Made by a program: the position numbers and the translations under genes. A stretch of 64,000 bases of DNA, taken from positions 7,197,454-7,261,453 of the forward strand of contig CM056563.1 in the NCBI GenBank assembly GCA_029721515.1, written 5' to 3'. Source of the stretch: Synanceia verrucosa (lineage: Eukaryota > Chordata > Actinopteri > Perciformes > Synanceiidae). Below are positions 22,833-35,116 of the stretch, in pieces. The notes under the pieces were generated by a model. That model did no database searches. It saw only the letters and a program-made list of their open reading frames with translations, and had not been told where the DNA came from. How positions within the stretch are numbered: position 1 is the first letter of the stretch; every line of letters starts with the position of its first letter.

Positions 22833-23202
22833 GGGCACGGTGGTGTAGTAGTTAGCACTGTCGCCTCACAGCAAGAAGGTACCGGGTTGAATCCTGGGCC
22901 GGGCCCTTTCTGTGTGGAGTTTGCATGTTCTCTCTGTGTCTGTGTGGGTTCTCTCCGGGTACTCCGGCTTCCTCCCACCATCCAAAAACATGCATGGGGA
23001 TTAGATTAATTGGCTAATTTAAATTGTCCGTAGGTGTGAATGTGAGTGTGAGTGGTTGTCTGTCTCTATGTGTCCTGTGATGAACTGGAGACTTGTCCAG
23101 GGTGTACCCTGCCTTTCACCCTAAGATACTGTAAATGGGATAGGCTTCAGCCCCCCCACAACCCTATGTGAGGATAAGTGGTAGATAATTAATGGATGGA
23201 TG
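22833..23202 (+). mobile_element. tRNA-headed SINE, plus copy
   Basis: Begins GGGCACGGTGGTGTAGTAGT, containing an A-box-like 'tggtgtagtagttagcac' followed by a B-box-like 'gggttgaatcc', the layout of a tRNA-derived pol III promoter. The body ends in 'gataagtggtagataat' and 'aatggatggatg'. It is flanked by an 11-bp target duplication, aattaaaatca, at 22822-22832 and 23203-23213. Tail-only copies lie at 33743-33826 and 46395-46530. Confidence 0.75.
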
Positions 23203-23213
23203 AATTAAAATCA

Positions 23214-23556
23214 ATAGAATAATATGGTTATTAAAATCATCTGATGATTACACAAATGTCCCAGATGAGTCAAAAAAGAGCAGGCAAAGCAAAGGAAGAC
23301 AGAAAAGAAAGGAAGAGCAGGAAAAACAGCAGAGAACTGTGCCACAGAGATGAAGGATGAGAGTGAGATGCGCATTGTTTCATGGAGGAAAACCTGACTC
23401 CTCTCTTTGTTGCCCACTGTGCTTGCTAGGTCAGTTAAAAATAGTACAAGTCTCTACAATTGAGGCTAATCTTTGCAGATGGGACGTGTGCAGCACAGCA
23501 GTGGTAGCAGCAGGGATGAATGTAGTCTCAGGCCACTGCAACAGAGCGTGCAAAGC

Positions 23557-23591
<35 letters not shown>

Positions 23592-24533
23592 GAAATGTCA
23601 CCCCCAAACTATTTTCTGTTTTGCATTGCTCCATCTTGATTTCTCCGTCATTTTGCACTTTGATTCATATCTCAGTACGTTCATGCTGGGCTAAGCTGAA
23701 TGGAGTTGCTTAGCAACTTCACTGCACACAGCCACTACCCTGCCTGTCTCTAAGAATATACTGTGTAAATGCCCTTTTCATTGCTCTCCAGCCAAACCAA
23801 ATGCACATACTATAATACCGTGTGGCCAGCAGTTTACATGACAATGTAATAAGATAACCACAGCAGTGATACTGATTACACTGTTGACCACACACTGAGT
23901 ATTTTATACAGTAAATTACAATTTAAATGTTTTACTTCATCATCGTGGGTGCAACTCAAAACTTAATTAACAGGGTTTTATTTCTATTTTTTACAAGGTA
24001 AAACAGCAGTAGCGTGACACCAACTACCACAGCAGGCCTGAACTTCATTAACACTTCAACACAACTTAAATGCCGACTACAGACCTCCAAATGTGATGAC
24101 ATAATATGTTGTTTGTATGTTGTATGTCTGATCTGACATTGTCAGCAGGATGTCAGCATTTTTCTGTGACTTTCTAATCCATGACACATCACTGAGATTT
24201 TAAACAGTTTTAAAATGGTCTGGCTAAGGTTTGGTTAGAGTTAAGTTAAAAAAAAAAAGGACAAAATAAATTATAGAGAAATCACAGAACTGAGGGAAAC
24301 ATTGTGGTTTGGGTTATGATAACCACAGTAGTGTTGTGATTTAGAAGCTTTCTGATTCAGAGCTTGTGCTTGAAAAGGCAGAGAAGCAACCCATCATCTA
24401 TCTTAATTTACTTCTTTTCAGCATAACGGTCATCTCCTCCCACTGATCAATTCCCTCTCATCACTGCAGTATCCACATCACATGTTCTGCTTGAACAGAG
24501 GTTCACGATCCAAACAACAACCTCTCATGTTCA
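23214..24533. other. Non-coding stretch
   Basis: Open frames overlap the CA microsatellite and are not recognised. No transposon ends seen. Confidence 0.45.
23556..23589. repeat. (CA)n microsatellite
   Basis: About 16 CA units with one G interruption at the left end. Confidence 0.95.
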
Positions 24534-24737
24534 GTGTCTACTTTTGTGAGTTATATTAGTGATATTTCCCAGTTTACGGGGTACAGCATTGTGCCTGTTA
24601 AGGCTGCCAGTGACTTTGTCAGGTGCCACAGAGACTCCTCTCAATCGATCCATGGATGTAACGAAAGAAATAACAGAGCTACTACAATTTCCTGGCTTCG
24701 GCAGTCCTCTGGGAGCCTCTGAGCATCTCCTCACACC
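24534..24737 (-). other. Weak candidate terminal exon
   Basis: On the minus strand a strong acceptor-like sequence ('tttatttttttccatctcag') ends just before 24737 and opens a 67-codon frame to a stop at 24534. The frame contains 'SSSVISFVTSMDRLRGVSVA'. Its phase (0) fits the candidate exon at 25567-25703. I do not recognise the protein, and other frames are also open here, so chance is a real alternative. Confidence 0.13.
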
Positions 24738-25566
24738 CTGAGATGGAAAAAAATAAATCTTTTATGTCAGGCTACAGAAATGTATTGAAAGTACTGTAAA
24801 TGAATTCAGCTGCCTTCCTCTTATAGAAGGACCTGAAGCTTTGAAGGGCTCCATATGGACGCCCTTTCACATGTACACTATGTTAATGTGTGTTCAGTGG
24901 GTCAGCACTGGTATACTGATAGTAGAGTGTTTATCTGGAAAGCTGTGGCAGTAATTATGAGCTGTTGGTGGGTACAGTATGTCAGAGATTTAGACTGACG
25001 ACTACAATCCTCAAGGGCTCTGCACCACAATGTTTGAGCTAATTTCTAATTAGCAACCTCTACTGACTGCGAAATAACAGCCGATTTGGCCCGCTGTCCT
25101 TGTAATGAATTCAATTACCAATGAACGCAGGGTGGAATTAAAACCACATACAGTCAACCCTCTGTGCTGCAGCCGTGTCCCTGAGGAAGGTGGAGGAGCC
25201 AGATTATCGCATTAAAGAAGGCTTAGCCACACAAAACACACACACATCCTCAGCAACTCTCCATTTTGAAATATCTTGATGATTTTCTAGAATAAGCTCT
25301 CTGAAGGTGTGTGTGATTATCTCCTAAATGGCTGCTTTGTCAGCTTAAACATGTGACTGTATTATGTCTTTTCTTTGTCATTGCCTTGATCAGCTTAATC
25401 ACCACGTCTCTCATGAGAAGGAAGGAAATTGTGAGAATTGTGAATACAAAAATGAAAGCAAAGGAGTATGAGTGAGAAGTGTTTGCAGGCGTGTGCTTGA
25501 CTATATATGCCAGCATGTATATTTAAAGGTGTTAAGTCTTGCGTTTTCACATTGATAAAACATTAC
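24738..25566. other. Non-coding, possible conserved element
   Basis: 25010-25145 is non-repetitive and rich in homeodomain-like cores ('gagctaatttctaattagca', 'gaattcaattaccaatga'). This composition is seen in conserved non-coding elements, but conservation cannot be judged here. Confidence 0.3.
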
Positions 25567-25703
25567 CTCGTTCAGTACTGACTGCATGAAGAGGAGGACT
25601 GAGTCACGCAGACTGGCAGCCTCTTGGCTGTGTGTTGGAAGACATGGCACTGGTTTGGGTTTGGCAGTGAGCGTGCTGAAGTGCTTCATGGCACCAAAGA
25701 AAG
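25567..25703 (-). other. Candidate internal exon of an unknown gene
   Basis: On the minus strand an acceptor-like 'aaactttcag' (its pyrimidine tract is poor) precedes 137 bp that read as 45 uninterrupted codons after two leading bases. The reading includes 'FFGAMKHFSTLTAKPKPVP' and 'EAASLRDSVLLFMQSVLNE'. It ends GAG before a good donor, gtaatg. The amino-acid mix is protein-like. I cannot name a family. The exon could start slightly upstream, at a 'gag' acceptor near 25716. Confidence 0.22.
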
Positions 25704-26174
25704 CTGAAAGTTTCTCATGGTGTCAGATGACAGAGGGCTGATGGGGAATCGAAACTGTCCCAACATGGTTAACCTCTTTAGCAAAAGTAAAGAGAAAACT
25801 GTTAAATGATGAAGTTAGCTTTATTTTCATGCAGCAGCTTACGGATCATTATTCTCTCAAACCTACATAACTAAGCTGCATAAAGCTGACATGAATTGAT
25901 AACAGTCAAACAACTTCACTCATCATTTGGTTAAATACAGGGAGTGAGCCGGTCTGCTACAAATCAAAATAGTCAACTCTAAACCAGTGTTGAGAAGTGA
26001 CGGCCCGTGAGGTGCTGTACGGCACCACCAGCTCTTATAAAATTGCTTGAGCAAAATAAATTGATTTCATGTCAATCCAAAAAATGAAGACGAAGGGAAT
26101 TTTCATAATAATAATTTCAATGTTTTAGGTAGTTTTTTTAAAACACAGTTTCAATTAGCATTATAGTTTTTAGG
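25704..26174. other. Non-coding spacer
   Basis: No gene or repeat recognised. Confidence 0.45.
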
Positions 26175-26534
26175 TTAAGTCTTTGAGTGCCAGCTGTTTT
26201 TTAAAATAGAAAATATTTCTAGACCCACAGAATATTTTGTACCATGTCTCTGAAAACACTGAAAAGCTTGAATGAAAGAAGTGACTCTCTATTTCATCAT
26301 GAAAAAAACAAAGGTTTGTTTTGTCTGGAGGAGAGAGAGTTTTCCTCTCTAATCTCGGTCATCTCTACTTCCTGCTTTGATCTGACATATATATGATATT
26401 AACTCTTTATGTCCTGGCTACAAAATCACAGAAGCCCTGAAATTACTCACAGGCTGTGTGAGACCGTGATCAGCGACCTGCTGCAGAAAAAAAGATTTGA
26501 CGTTGTATTTCGTCAATGGCACTCAAAGAGTTAA
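26175..26534 (-). mobile_element. TTAA-family MITE (copy 2, compact)
   Basis: Flanked by TTAA at 26175-26178 and 26531-26534. Ends read GTCTTTGAGTGCCA and, inverted, CTCTTTGAGTGCCATTGACG. The interior in inverse matches 60162-61597 and 1934-2366 ('ctgaaaacactgaaaagctt', 'cacagaatattttgta'). A 352-bp body with no coding capacity. The TTAA target suggests a piggyBac or Kolobok relative. Confidence 0.8.
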
Positions 26535-29500
26535 TGATAATAACCTTATATAGAGCACCTTTAAAATTCATTATATTTGATTAAAATGACAAATTGACAA
26601 ATCAAAGTTAAGATTAATTTATAACCCCTCTAAATTTAGCTGTGGTCTAATACAGTATGAATGATTGATACATACAGTGAGACACTGAACACCAACTCTG
26701 ATAGAGAGGTGACCCTAAAACCACTAACAGCCAGCTGGTATGATCTTATGATGTCTCTTAACCACTAAAGCACACAACTCTGATGGATTCATCCAGAGCC
26801 CAAACAGGAGAAAACAATAAAAGACCTAAAAACAACAAAAGCGAGGAGAAAAAAAACAACAGATTTATACGGTGTACACTGAAAAAAGTGAGATGCTGCT
26901 TCAAAGAAAACATGTCTTCACTTCTCTAAATGTTATGCAAATCTTGCACGATATAAATGGTTGTCTGTCTGCTTGGCTGCAAAATAACAGCAATCATCAC
27001 TCTATGCCCTGTGGGCAAAAGTGTGTAATGAGAGCAGATCTACAGCAATAACACAGAGAGAGCATTTTCAGATGTGTTTGTATTTGCCTTCTCTCTTTGC
27101 CAAATGAGGCCATGCAGCGTGTTTAGGGTGAAGGGAGAGCTAAGGATGCTGGGAGAAACACAGTGTGTCCTCAAAGGGAGCACCCATCTGAATTTCAGAT
27201 CCACTGCAAAAGAGAGGGCAGCTTGTGATGGTTGCTGCTGTTGTTGTTGTCATTTGTCATTTCCCTGAAGCCACGTCGTACCACCAAGGTCAAACAAACT
27301 TCACTCAACCTGGTTAAAATTCCTCACCGTGCTCCTGTTTGGTCAATGCCTTTCAGCAAAAGCAAACAAAGAGTGGCATCATGGGAACAGTAGTATTCAC
27401 TGCTTTTTGGAGATGTGAGGGACAAAAGGGACAAAGAAAGGAATAGAATGAGGTGTATAAAACTATGCTCCACAACCCCAGCACAGTGAAAATGCCACAG
27501 GACAGTAGCGCAGGAGAGGAGCGTGAGATTGAGAAAACGCCCCTGAACCACCACCTACCACTGATTAAAGCTGAGATAAACAGAGGAAGGAGGAGGAGGG
27601 AGGAGGCCAAAGCTGAAGGCTGGAGCAACATGAAAGATGAAACACCTCACAGGGAGCTGTGCAATCAGATCAGAAAGTAAGTTCCTTAACACCTCACTGA
27701 AACCTACAGGAGGAGGATGATGAATTACTGACGGAGCTTCATGCTGACAGTCTAAACCTGTGTGTGCTCTGTGTTGTTGGTACACAAGTGTTGAAGCTAT
27801 GCATCTAATGTAAGCAGCAGAGCATGCCCTGTGTCAGAACAACTTAAACTCATGTCTGACGTGCTGCAGCTCCACTGGCTTTAGGGCCGACCAGCTACAT
27901 GACTGCACGCTGGGTCTGAATCTCTCACCACAGAAAGCAAAGGATGAGAAGAGGCAGGGCTGCACACCTGGACTCTATAAAGAGACTGTTATATGTGATA
28001 CGTTAAGGACAGCAACAGTCTCATAGGCTCACACATCAAGCAGTTTTGTTAGGAACTCAGCAGGCCACCCACTGACACTTCAAACATAAATACTGGGATG
28101 AATCAAAGGCTGGAAAGTGAGAACTACACGGCTCAGCGAGGCACAGCACACGACAGTCAACACCCTGCTGACAAGGAGAGGCAGCGTTTCTTCACCATGA
28201 AGGCCTTTGGTGACAGAACAGGCCAGACTGTTGATGCCTTTAGAGGCTCCTGTGAACTCCACAAAACCTGGGATAAACAAGGTTACATCACAAACACTTT
28301 CAACAGCCGCTGGAGGGGATTTCAGGAGAAAAACCATGTTGATTCACTGAACACTTCAAGCCACTACTTGATGCTTACAAAGGATGCTTTTAATTGATGC
28401 ATTTAAGCCAATTTTAGAGTGACATACAGGTGCCATGTTGTGTAATCTAACATGGACAGCACCAAGCCACATGTCCAACCAAATTATTACGCTGCAAAAA
28501 AAAAGTTGAATCAATAAAAAAGCATCTAACATAAAGAGAGAAACAGGTTGTTTCTGACTGCCTTCTGAAACAACCCATGAGGCACTGTTTACCAGTGTTT
28601 GTTCATCAATAATGGGCAGGATAAACAGTCAAAGTCACTCTATAAGTAGACTATGTTAAAGATTAAAATATATATTCCAAGACTCACTTTTTACGTGAAA
28701 CTGGGATTTGGATACTGAATATTTCATTCATAACATTGATATTCAAATTCTAAATCATCACTTAATGTCGTGCAGCTTTTTTTCTTCTTGCATGTCTATT
28801 CACTCTGTTTAAAACACTGTATTCTGCAGAAGAAAAAGATTAAGCTACATCAATATTATTAAACTTATATTATTTGTAGGATCAGAGTCCAGTGGTGGGC
28901 AGCAGCTGTGTATCATTACTTCAGACTCCTGTGATCCAACAAAAAGTGTTGCACAGTCAAAAAGTTTACATTAAATTTAAAATTTAAACCTTGAAATCAG
29001 CCTTGAACACATTTTTTTTTTAAATGAACCTACAACAGGTGATAAAACAAGTGGCATACTTTACTGTCCACTGTAGTCAGCCTAATAAAACAAAGCACAC
29101 CACAGCATTAGTAGAAACACATCTGTCCTCCACTGTCCTTCAAGCTTCACTCCCCATCTCTTTCTCTGCTCTAAACATCCATCATTCTCTCTGCTCTTCA
29201 TTCCTTCAGCATCACACGCAAAAGGTTAAATGAACTTCATGAACTGCACAAAATACAAAGTTAGCTACCTGGTTTGAAACCCGATTTAACAAATATGAAG
29301 TGAGAACACAAGCTAGATTGTTAAGTGCTTGGTTTTGCAGGTACACGTAAAAAATGCATACAATAACATCATATTCACTAAACATCACATTCATTCAAAA
29401 AACAATATCACCAATGCCCCCAAAATGTAGTGAAGTGTTTCATAAAGTTTGCTGCAAGACATTCTGACTTCTGACAGTATGTCTCTTAATGTCCCACTCC

Positions 29501-31473
29501 ATTTCAGAGCTCAGATGTCGGCATATTTCTCCAGACTTGATGACAGAAGTCGTAAATGACTTAACAGTCTCCCCATCTCCGACTGCAATTTCTATATTTT
29601 CCTCTGCAGAATAAATCTACTGAGTGACGGTTATTTTCCTAGTTGTGTCGGAGCCTCTTCCTGTCAGACAACAACCCAGTGGAAAACATGCCATTTACTT
29701 TACAACTAGTAGTAACTGAATACACCATGAAGCTCAACAGCACAAGGTAAGAAGAAGCATTAATTAAAATGAAACAATCATTTCACAGAGATGGCTAAAA
29801 ATCTCCAGACAGAACATATTGATTTGTAAAACAGGACACAAAACCATTCAGTTCCTCACCGAATAGTTTGCAGGATTACTGATTAAATCAGAATCATGAA
29901 GGAACAGTCTCCAGGCAACTCCAAAGCTGCTCACTAAATAAACAGCTCATTTCAATACCTTATATTTGCAAGATACAGTGCTATCCACATGTGACATTTC
30001 AGTTTGATGTCTGAGCAGAATGACACCCAAAACCACCCATACATTACAATTAAAATAAATGAGCTCATCAGTTCTCTTTCATCAGCTGCAAGGTACACGC
30101 AGTTTGAGAAATGAGAGGAAAGCAATCTCTGACTGAGGACCAAGAAGCTTTATATCTTCAGTATCTTCCACATGTGATGATGGTGTCCTGCAGAGAGATG
30201 GCTGTAAATGAGTGGGAGTGAAAGAGATTGCAGCTGGAAAAAGCAAAAGAGGGAGGATGAGGACAGCGGTGCCAGGGCTCATAACACAAGCAGTGTAGTA
30301 GTCATTACTCACCATTAATTTCAAAAGTTATGTTATTACCTTTCGTATTACCCTCATAGAGTAATAATTTGTCACAGTGCTGGTAAAATCCAAGCATTCT
30401 CTCACACCTTCACTCTTGGGCCCCTGTGTTTTGATTCATACCTGTGGAAGTCATATTTCCACGGAGACCGACTAAACTTGCCTTTTTCTTGTTTAATTTG
30501 GATTGAAATGAAGAGAACTAAAAGAGGAGAAGAAATCGGTGGATGAAGGTGCTTTCTGGATATTTAACTGAAATGCAGTGTATAAAATTGAGTAGCTACT
30601 ACTTTAAGCAAAGCCAAAATAATACTAAGAATAAAAAATAATAACTGGCTGGTTTTGTTATGGTATAAAATACAGATAATTATTATGGTAGTGAAAATGT
30701 TGCTCTTCTCAATGCCCACCTGTCATATTTTGGTCATAAATATGAGCAGCATGGTTTCTTTCAGCTGACTACAGGGATGATAAAGTGTTATAGTCAAAAA
30801 CATTTATCATTATCACATTTATTAGCTATCAGAAGCCACAATGGCACATTTTCCTTATATTCCAAAGGAAAAAAGCTATTAAAAAGCTATTCCTGAATTA
30901 AATATAAATTGACATTAACAGTTCTAAAGCGTTCTATATGGATTTCGAAAGTGGTAGAAGTTCAAAAGTATTTATTATTTGTTCTGTTTTGTTTTTGCTT
31001 TCCCCTAAAATGCAGTAATGTTTCCAGAGTGTTACTGTGGATAGAAAACAAGTATTGTAAATAAGTAACTGATTATGGGTGATAAATTCTAAAAGAGCTA
31101 TTAATGGAATATTAAGATTAAATTTTAATAAATTACTGAATTTGCATATCCACCGATTTCTAATGAATTATTATTCATTAAATAATTCCAATAGATGTTG
31201 CTGTTTTTACGATCACTGAGCTGTCAGTGAACGCCTCAAAACACCTCCTCTATACAAGTACTAAGTCTTGGGTCCCACTGACAGCAGCTTCAAAATGATT
31301 AAAAAAAACAGCAAAGTAGAAGGGTCTGCAATTAATAGTAATATAAGACTAATTAAGAAGTGAGTGCATCTGTATAGCACACCACATCAATGTGTTTTCC
31401 TGTTGTTTATTAGGGAGCAGCCTTCATTTGTCCATGCTGGATATTATTTGAAAAACCCTTCTTCAGTTGAGAA
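26535..31473. other. 4.9-kb quiet stretch
   Basis: The longest part of the window without a recognised transposon. Open frames at 27453-27680 (ending at a donor-like gtaagt), 28098-28397 and elsewhere are unrecognised. Holds the weak candidate exon at 30099-30187. Confidence 0.4.
30099..30187 (-). other. Very weak candidate exon
   Basis: A good minus-strand acceptor ('acagccatctctctgcag') opens a frame with 'SSHVEDTEDIKLLGPQSE' and 'IAFLSFLKL'. It meets a poor donor (gtgtac) or runs on to a stop at 30082. Its exit phase would fit the candidate exon at 25567-25703. Not recognised. Confidence 0.12.
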
Positions 31474-31825
31474 TTAAAGGGATACGCCACCCCCAGGCCA
31501 AATTCAGTGTCTCCCCACAGTCCCGAGACCTAAATAAGTGTGTGAAAGCATTTTCCTGGCCACCCAGCCGTTGTCCAAATTTATCAGAGCTGACCGCAGG
31601 TTGGTTCCGCGGCATAACTACATTCCTATGACCCCACAGAAATATTTTGGCCAAAGTGAATAAATGTACTCGATTTTCCCCCCAATTACTTTCCGTGTAC
31701 TGCACATTTACTTCTAGTGGATGGTGGTGCAGATCACAACGCAAAGGGCTTGTCTTGTTCATTTTCTTTTGGGAACTATTTTTCGGTGCGGAAAAACACA
31801 GACGACGCACACCACGGAACGTCAT
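31474..31825 (-). repeat. Left arm of the foldback
   Basis: Inverse of 32031-32382. The minus-strand frame runs the whole arm without a stop and continues on the 5' side into the loop. Confidence 0.95.
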
Positions 31826-32030
31826 TTTCTTTCTTTTTCCGGCGCGATAAAGTGAATTGGAAAAGGAAAAACACACCAAGCGGGCCAAATGGGCAGCTGT
31901 CTACAGAGTAAGTAGCCTATTATTACACCCAGTACATGATTAGACGTCACTCTGTGGTCATGGTATTTGTAGCAGGAAGATGGTGGCTACGCAGTGTTGT
32001 GGGGGGAAGTGGGGGGGTGGAGGTTTCCCA

Positions 32031-32382
32031 ATGACGTTCCGTGGTGTGCGTCGGCTGTGTTTTTCTGCACCGAAAAATAGTTCCCAAAAGAAAATGAACA
32101 AGACAAGCCCTTTGCGTTGTGATCTACACCGCCATTCACTAGAAGTAAATGTGCAGTACACGGAAAGTAATTGGGGGGAAAATCGAGTACATTTATTCAC
32201 TTTGGCCGAAATATTTCTGTGGGGTCATAGGAATGTAGTTATGCCGCGGAACCAACCTGCGGTCAGCTCTGATAAATTCGGACAACGGCTGGGTGGCCAG
32301 GAAAATGCTTTCACACACTTGTTTAGGTCTCGGGACTGTGGGGAGACACTGAATTTGGCCTGGGGGTGGCGTATCCCTTTAA
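32031..32382 (+). repeat. Right arm of the foldback
   Basis: The plus-strand frame runs the whole arm without a stop and continues to 32639 in flanking DNA. Relative to the left arm it differs at three residues only (H/R, P/S, K/E); the other five base differences are silent in this frame. Confidence 0.95.
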
Positions 32383-33029
32383 GGAAAAACACATGTTGTG
32401 CCATTATCAGACAAAGAGCAAGAACAAAAAAATGCCACATTTCTACAATGGAAACTAATTACATTCTCATATTTTTAGATTCATATAAGATCCCAAATTA
32501 CACACGGAGATGGCAGCCACAGAACAACCTTTCCATGCCATTTAACAACTGTGTTACTGAAACCGAAAGACTAATTTATTCCATTACTTTGACAGTTCTG
32601 TTTGATCATGCATGCTCTCCCCTCCACGCTCCGACTTAATTCTCACCTCTTTGTGTTCAGATGAAATTAGGATTTCGTCAGTACTTTTATGGGCCCAATC
32701 ACGCAGACACTAAATGAGAAGAGGAGGTGTGGGAGCGCTCCGGTGGACTCCAGCTGTGCCTCTATTAGCACAAAACTGTGTTAAAGCATCTCTACATCCA
32801 TTCCATCCCAGCGGCCTGAGGGTTTAGAACTGCTATAGCAGCAGCAGGATCCCAGGGTGGCCCACACCCACAGTCAGCAGCAACAACTGTTATTAAGCCG
32901 CCAGCAAATCAACTTTTATGGTTTCAATGCAGAGCGCTTATTGCTTATTGATATATCACACCTGCAGAGAGACCTTCATCTTTATTAATGGATGTGGAGA
33001 TCAATCTGGTCAATGACAGAGGGAAAGAG

Positions 33030-33062
<33 letters not shown>

Positions 33063-33742
33063 GATGTGACTGTGAGTGTAGTAGGCAGTGTTATATTACC
33101 AAATATAAAAAGGCTGCACTGAGATTGTGATTAGTGTGAATGCAGAAAGTGAAGCAGGTGTTTGTTCATATAAAGTACTTTGGCTGTTGCAAGGGTTAAA
33201 AAAAAATATTTACAATACAAGCAATCAAAAGTAAGAGACTACAATTTACTGAGTTGGTGTTACTCTACATTCATCTCAGAATCATAGTTTGTGATTTTGC
33301 AGCCTCTGTATGAACATAACTAATCCTGTTCAATCCTGACAAAGTTCTGGCCTTAGTACTTTGATGGTTAAATTACAATGGAGCCATACCCAAAATAAAA
33401 AAAAAACATGGTTCTGGCAATCTGATGCTTAAGTCAGTTCTGATGCACGATAACATTTTTTTTAAACCAATAACGATAACTTGCTTCTCAAGACCAACAC
33501 GATGGCCCATATTACTTTTTTGCTTTCACCTGTAGTTTTCACACACCTGCAAGTAAGACTAGTCATGGGTAAAGGTGGATTCAACATAACTTTGATCAAG
33601 CCAAATATACACCATCACTGAAATTAACAAAACCACGAACAGCTCTGACTGTTCAAATGAAAACATTTATTACTTTCAAAATCAGTTGATCCGTGTTCCC
33701 TGACAATGTTTACAATGTATTGCTCAAAGGCACTGCAATGGG
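32383..33742. other. Non-coding, possible conserved element
   Basis: 32640-32960 is complex, relatively GC-rich sequence without repeat features and could be a conserved regulatory block; this is inference. A 33413-33540 piece with 'ataacgataacttgcttctc' may be hAT debris. Confidence 0.35.
33032..33061. repeat. (TG)n microsatellite
   Basis: About 14 uninterrupted TG units. Confidence 0.95.
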
Positions 33743-33826
33743 GTGGAGACTTGTCCAGGGTGTACCCTGCCTTCCACCCTAAGACAGCCGGGATAGGCTC
33801 CAGCCGCCGCCCCCCGCCCGCGACGT
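33743..33826 (+). mobile_element. SINE tail fragment
   Basis: 'gagacttgtccagggtgtac' through 'gggataggctccagccgcc' matches 23089-23155 of the plus-strand SINE. The head and the ATGG tail are missing. Confidence 0.65.
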
Positions 33827-34208
33827 GACAATAAATGTACCCATTTAAATGAAGATGTATATTTGTCTTTTTAAGGATAATTATAACCTATTTTCAATTT
33901 AAAAAAAAAAACAAACAAAACTTTACACATACACTGTACAAAGCACAATTAAAACTGGATTGTTGTGCAACTCAAAATGTTAACTTTACTGTTAGTAGTC
34001 TATGCACATTAGACCATTAGCAATAAGAAATGTAACACAATGAACCAAATATGTCAAAAGGTGTTTCCTTAAGCCTTTCTCACAGTTTTTCACCAGCCTA
34101 TATACTATGACAGGAAAATAAAATTCCTGAAATTATGGCTTTTTAGTTTTGGATATTTCTGCAGGCGCTCCTGCTCCTGACGGCTGCAGCAGTCGAACCA
34201 CAGCTTCG
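33827..34208. other. Non-coding spacer
   Basis: An A-run near 33901-33911; nothing else recognised. Confidence 0.5.
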
Positions 34209-34884
34209 TGGAATAACCAGCTGCTTTCACACTGAACACAACACACTTTGAAGTTGAAATATTTTCAACTTGGGCGCAACGCACAAGAGCGCAACCTCCA
34301 GCCCTGCACTGTGTCGTTGGGCGGCGCAACCACATACACAATGAATTTATTGCACCTCAACAGACCACAACTGTACTTCAAGTATTTTCTTCATCAGCAA
34401 AGTAAACAGTTTAAATCTGGCCACTAGTTTAGTAGAAGCGAGTTCCGTCGAGAGGTGCTTCATTAAACTGGAGTTGCTTACACCAGACATGGACAAACTC
34501 TTTGCTCTGGGACAGAATGTACACTCAACATGTACATTTTTACCTTTTAACTCAATCAAGGTTAAACTAGTGCCTGTATTTCCACCTCGGAAACGCCGTC
34601 CTTCCCTGTGACTCTGGACTCATCATCACTGATAGTTTGTGTTTGCGCTGCTATGTGCTGGGTTTGTGTGTAAACACCTGCCCACGCAGTGCCCACAAGC
34701 GCTGCACTCAAGTTGAAATACTATATTATATTGTTATTATTACATTATAAGCGCACAAACTCCACCCCTGCGCTGTGCCTTTGCGTGGAGCAGACCACTG
34801 TGCCTTTGCGCCGCATAACCACATACACAATGAATAGGTTCCTCTCGGCGCACCTGTGCCTTGCGTGTTCGGTGTGAAGACAGC
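34209..34884 (+). mobile_element. Harbinger family H, composite copy 2
   Basis: The left end 'agctgctttcacactgaac' and right end 'gttcggtgtgaagacagct' match the termini of 16120-16475. The interior signature 'cacatacacaatgaat' occurs twice (about 34330 and 34820), each after a GC-rich 'gcgcaa/gcgcacaa' stretch. So the element has an internal duplication or is two copies merged. Flanking TAA/TTA is present but not perfectly paired. Confidence 0.65.
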
Positions 34885-34994
34885 TTTACTTAGGCGGTTA
34901 GCTCGTCCCTCTCCTCCCCCCTCACCAAAGGGAAAAACACACACATTTGCAGCTCCTGTGTCTGTGTGAGCCAAGCTGGATGAAGGCTTCAATG

Positions 34995-35116
34995 AGTAGC
35001 TTCAGTAACGCAGAGTAACGGCATGTTGGTAACCGTAACAGTGTTGTAACGATAGAAAAAGTAATTAGTTAGATTACCCGTTAGTGAAAAAAAGTAACGC
35101 CGTTATTACCAACACT
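34995..35116 (-). mobile_element. hAT-like end (CAGTGTTGG type)
   Basis: Read inward from 35116 the sequence is CAGTGTTGGTAATAACGGCG followed by alternating 'gtaac/gttac' text, as at 12700-12814. No partner end identified. Confidence 0.45.

Larger units (their letters stand above)
31474..32382. mobile_element. TTAA-flanked foldback element with 352-bp arms
   Basis: Begins TTAAAGGGATACGCCACCCC and ends in its exact inverse, so TTAA stands at both ends (31474-31477 and 32379-32382). Left arm 31474-31825, right arm 32031-32382, central loop of 205 bp. I count 8 mismatches between the arms, about 97.7% identity. The terminal pattern resembles TTAA-targeting Kolobok/piggyBac-type non-autonomous elements, but the family name is inference. 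Each arm carries an open frame read towards the outer end, of about 117 codons starting MTFRGVRRLCFSAPKNS. It reads through the terminus into flanking DNA. No known domain. Confidence 0.9.
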
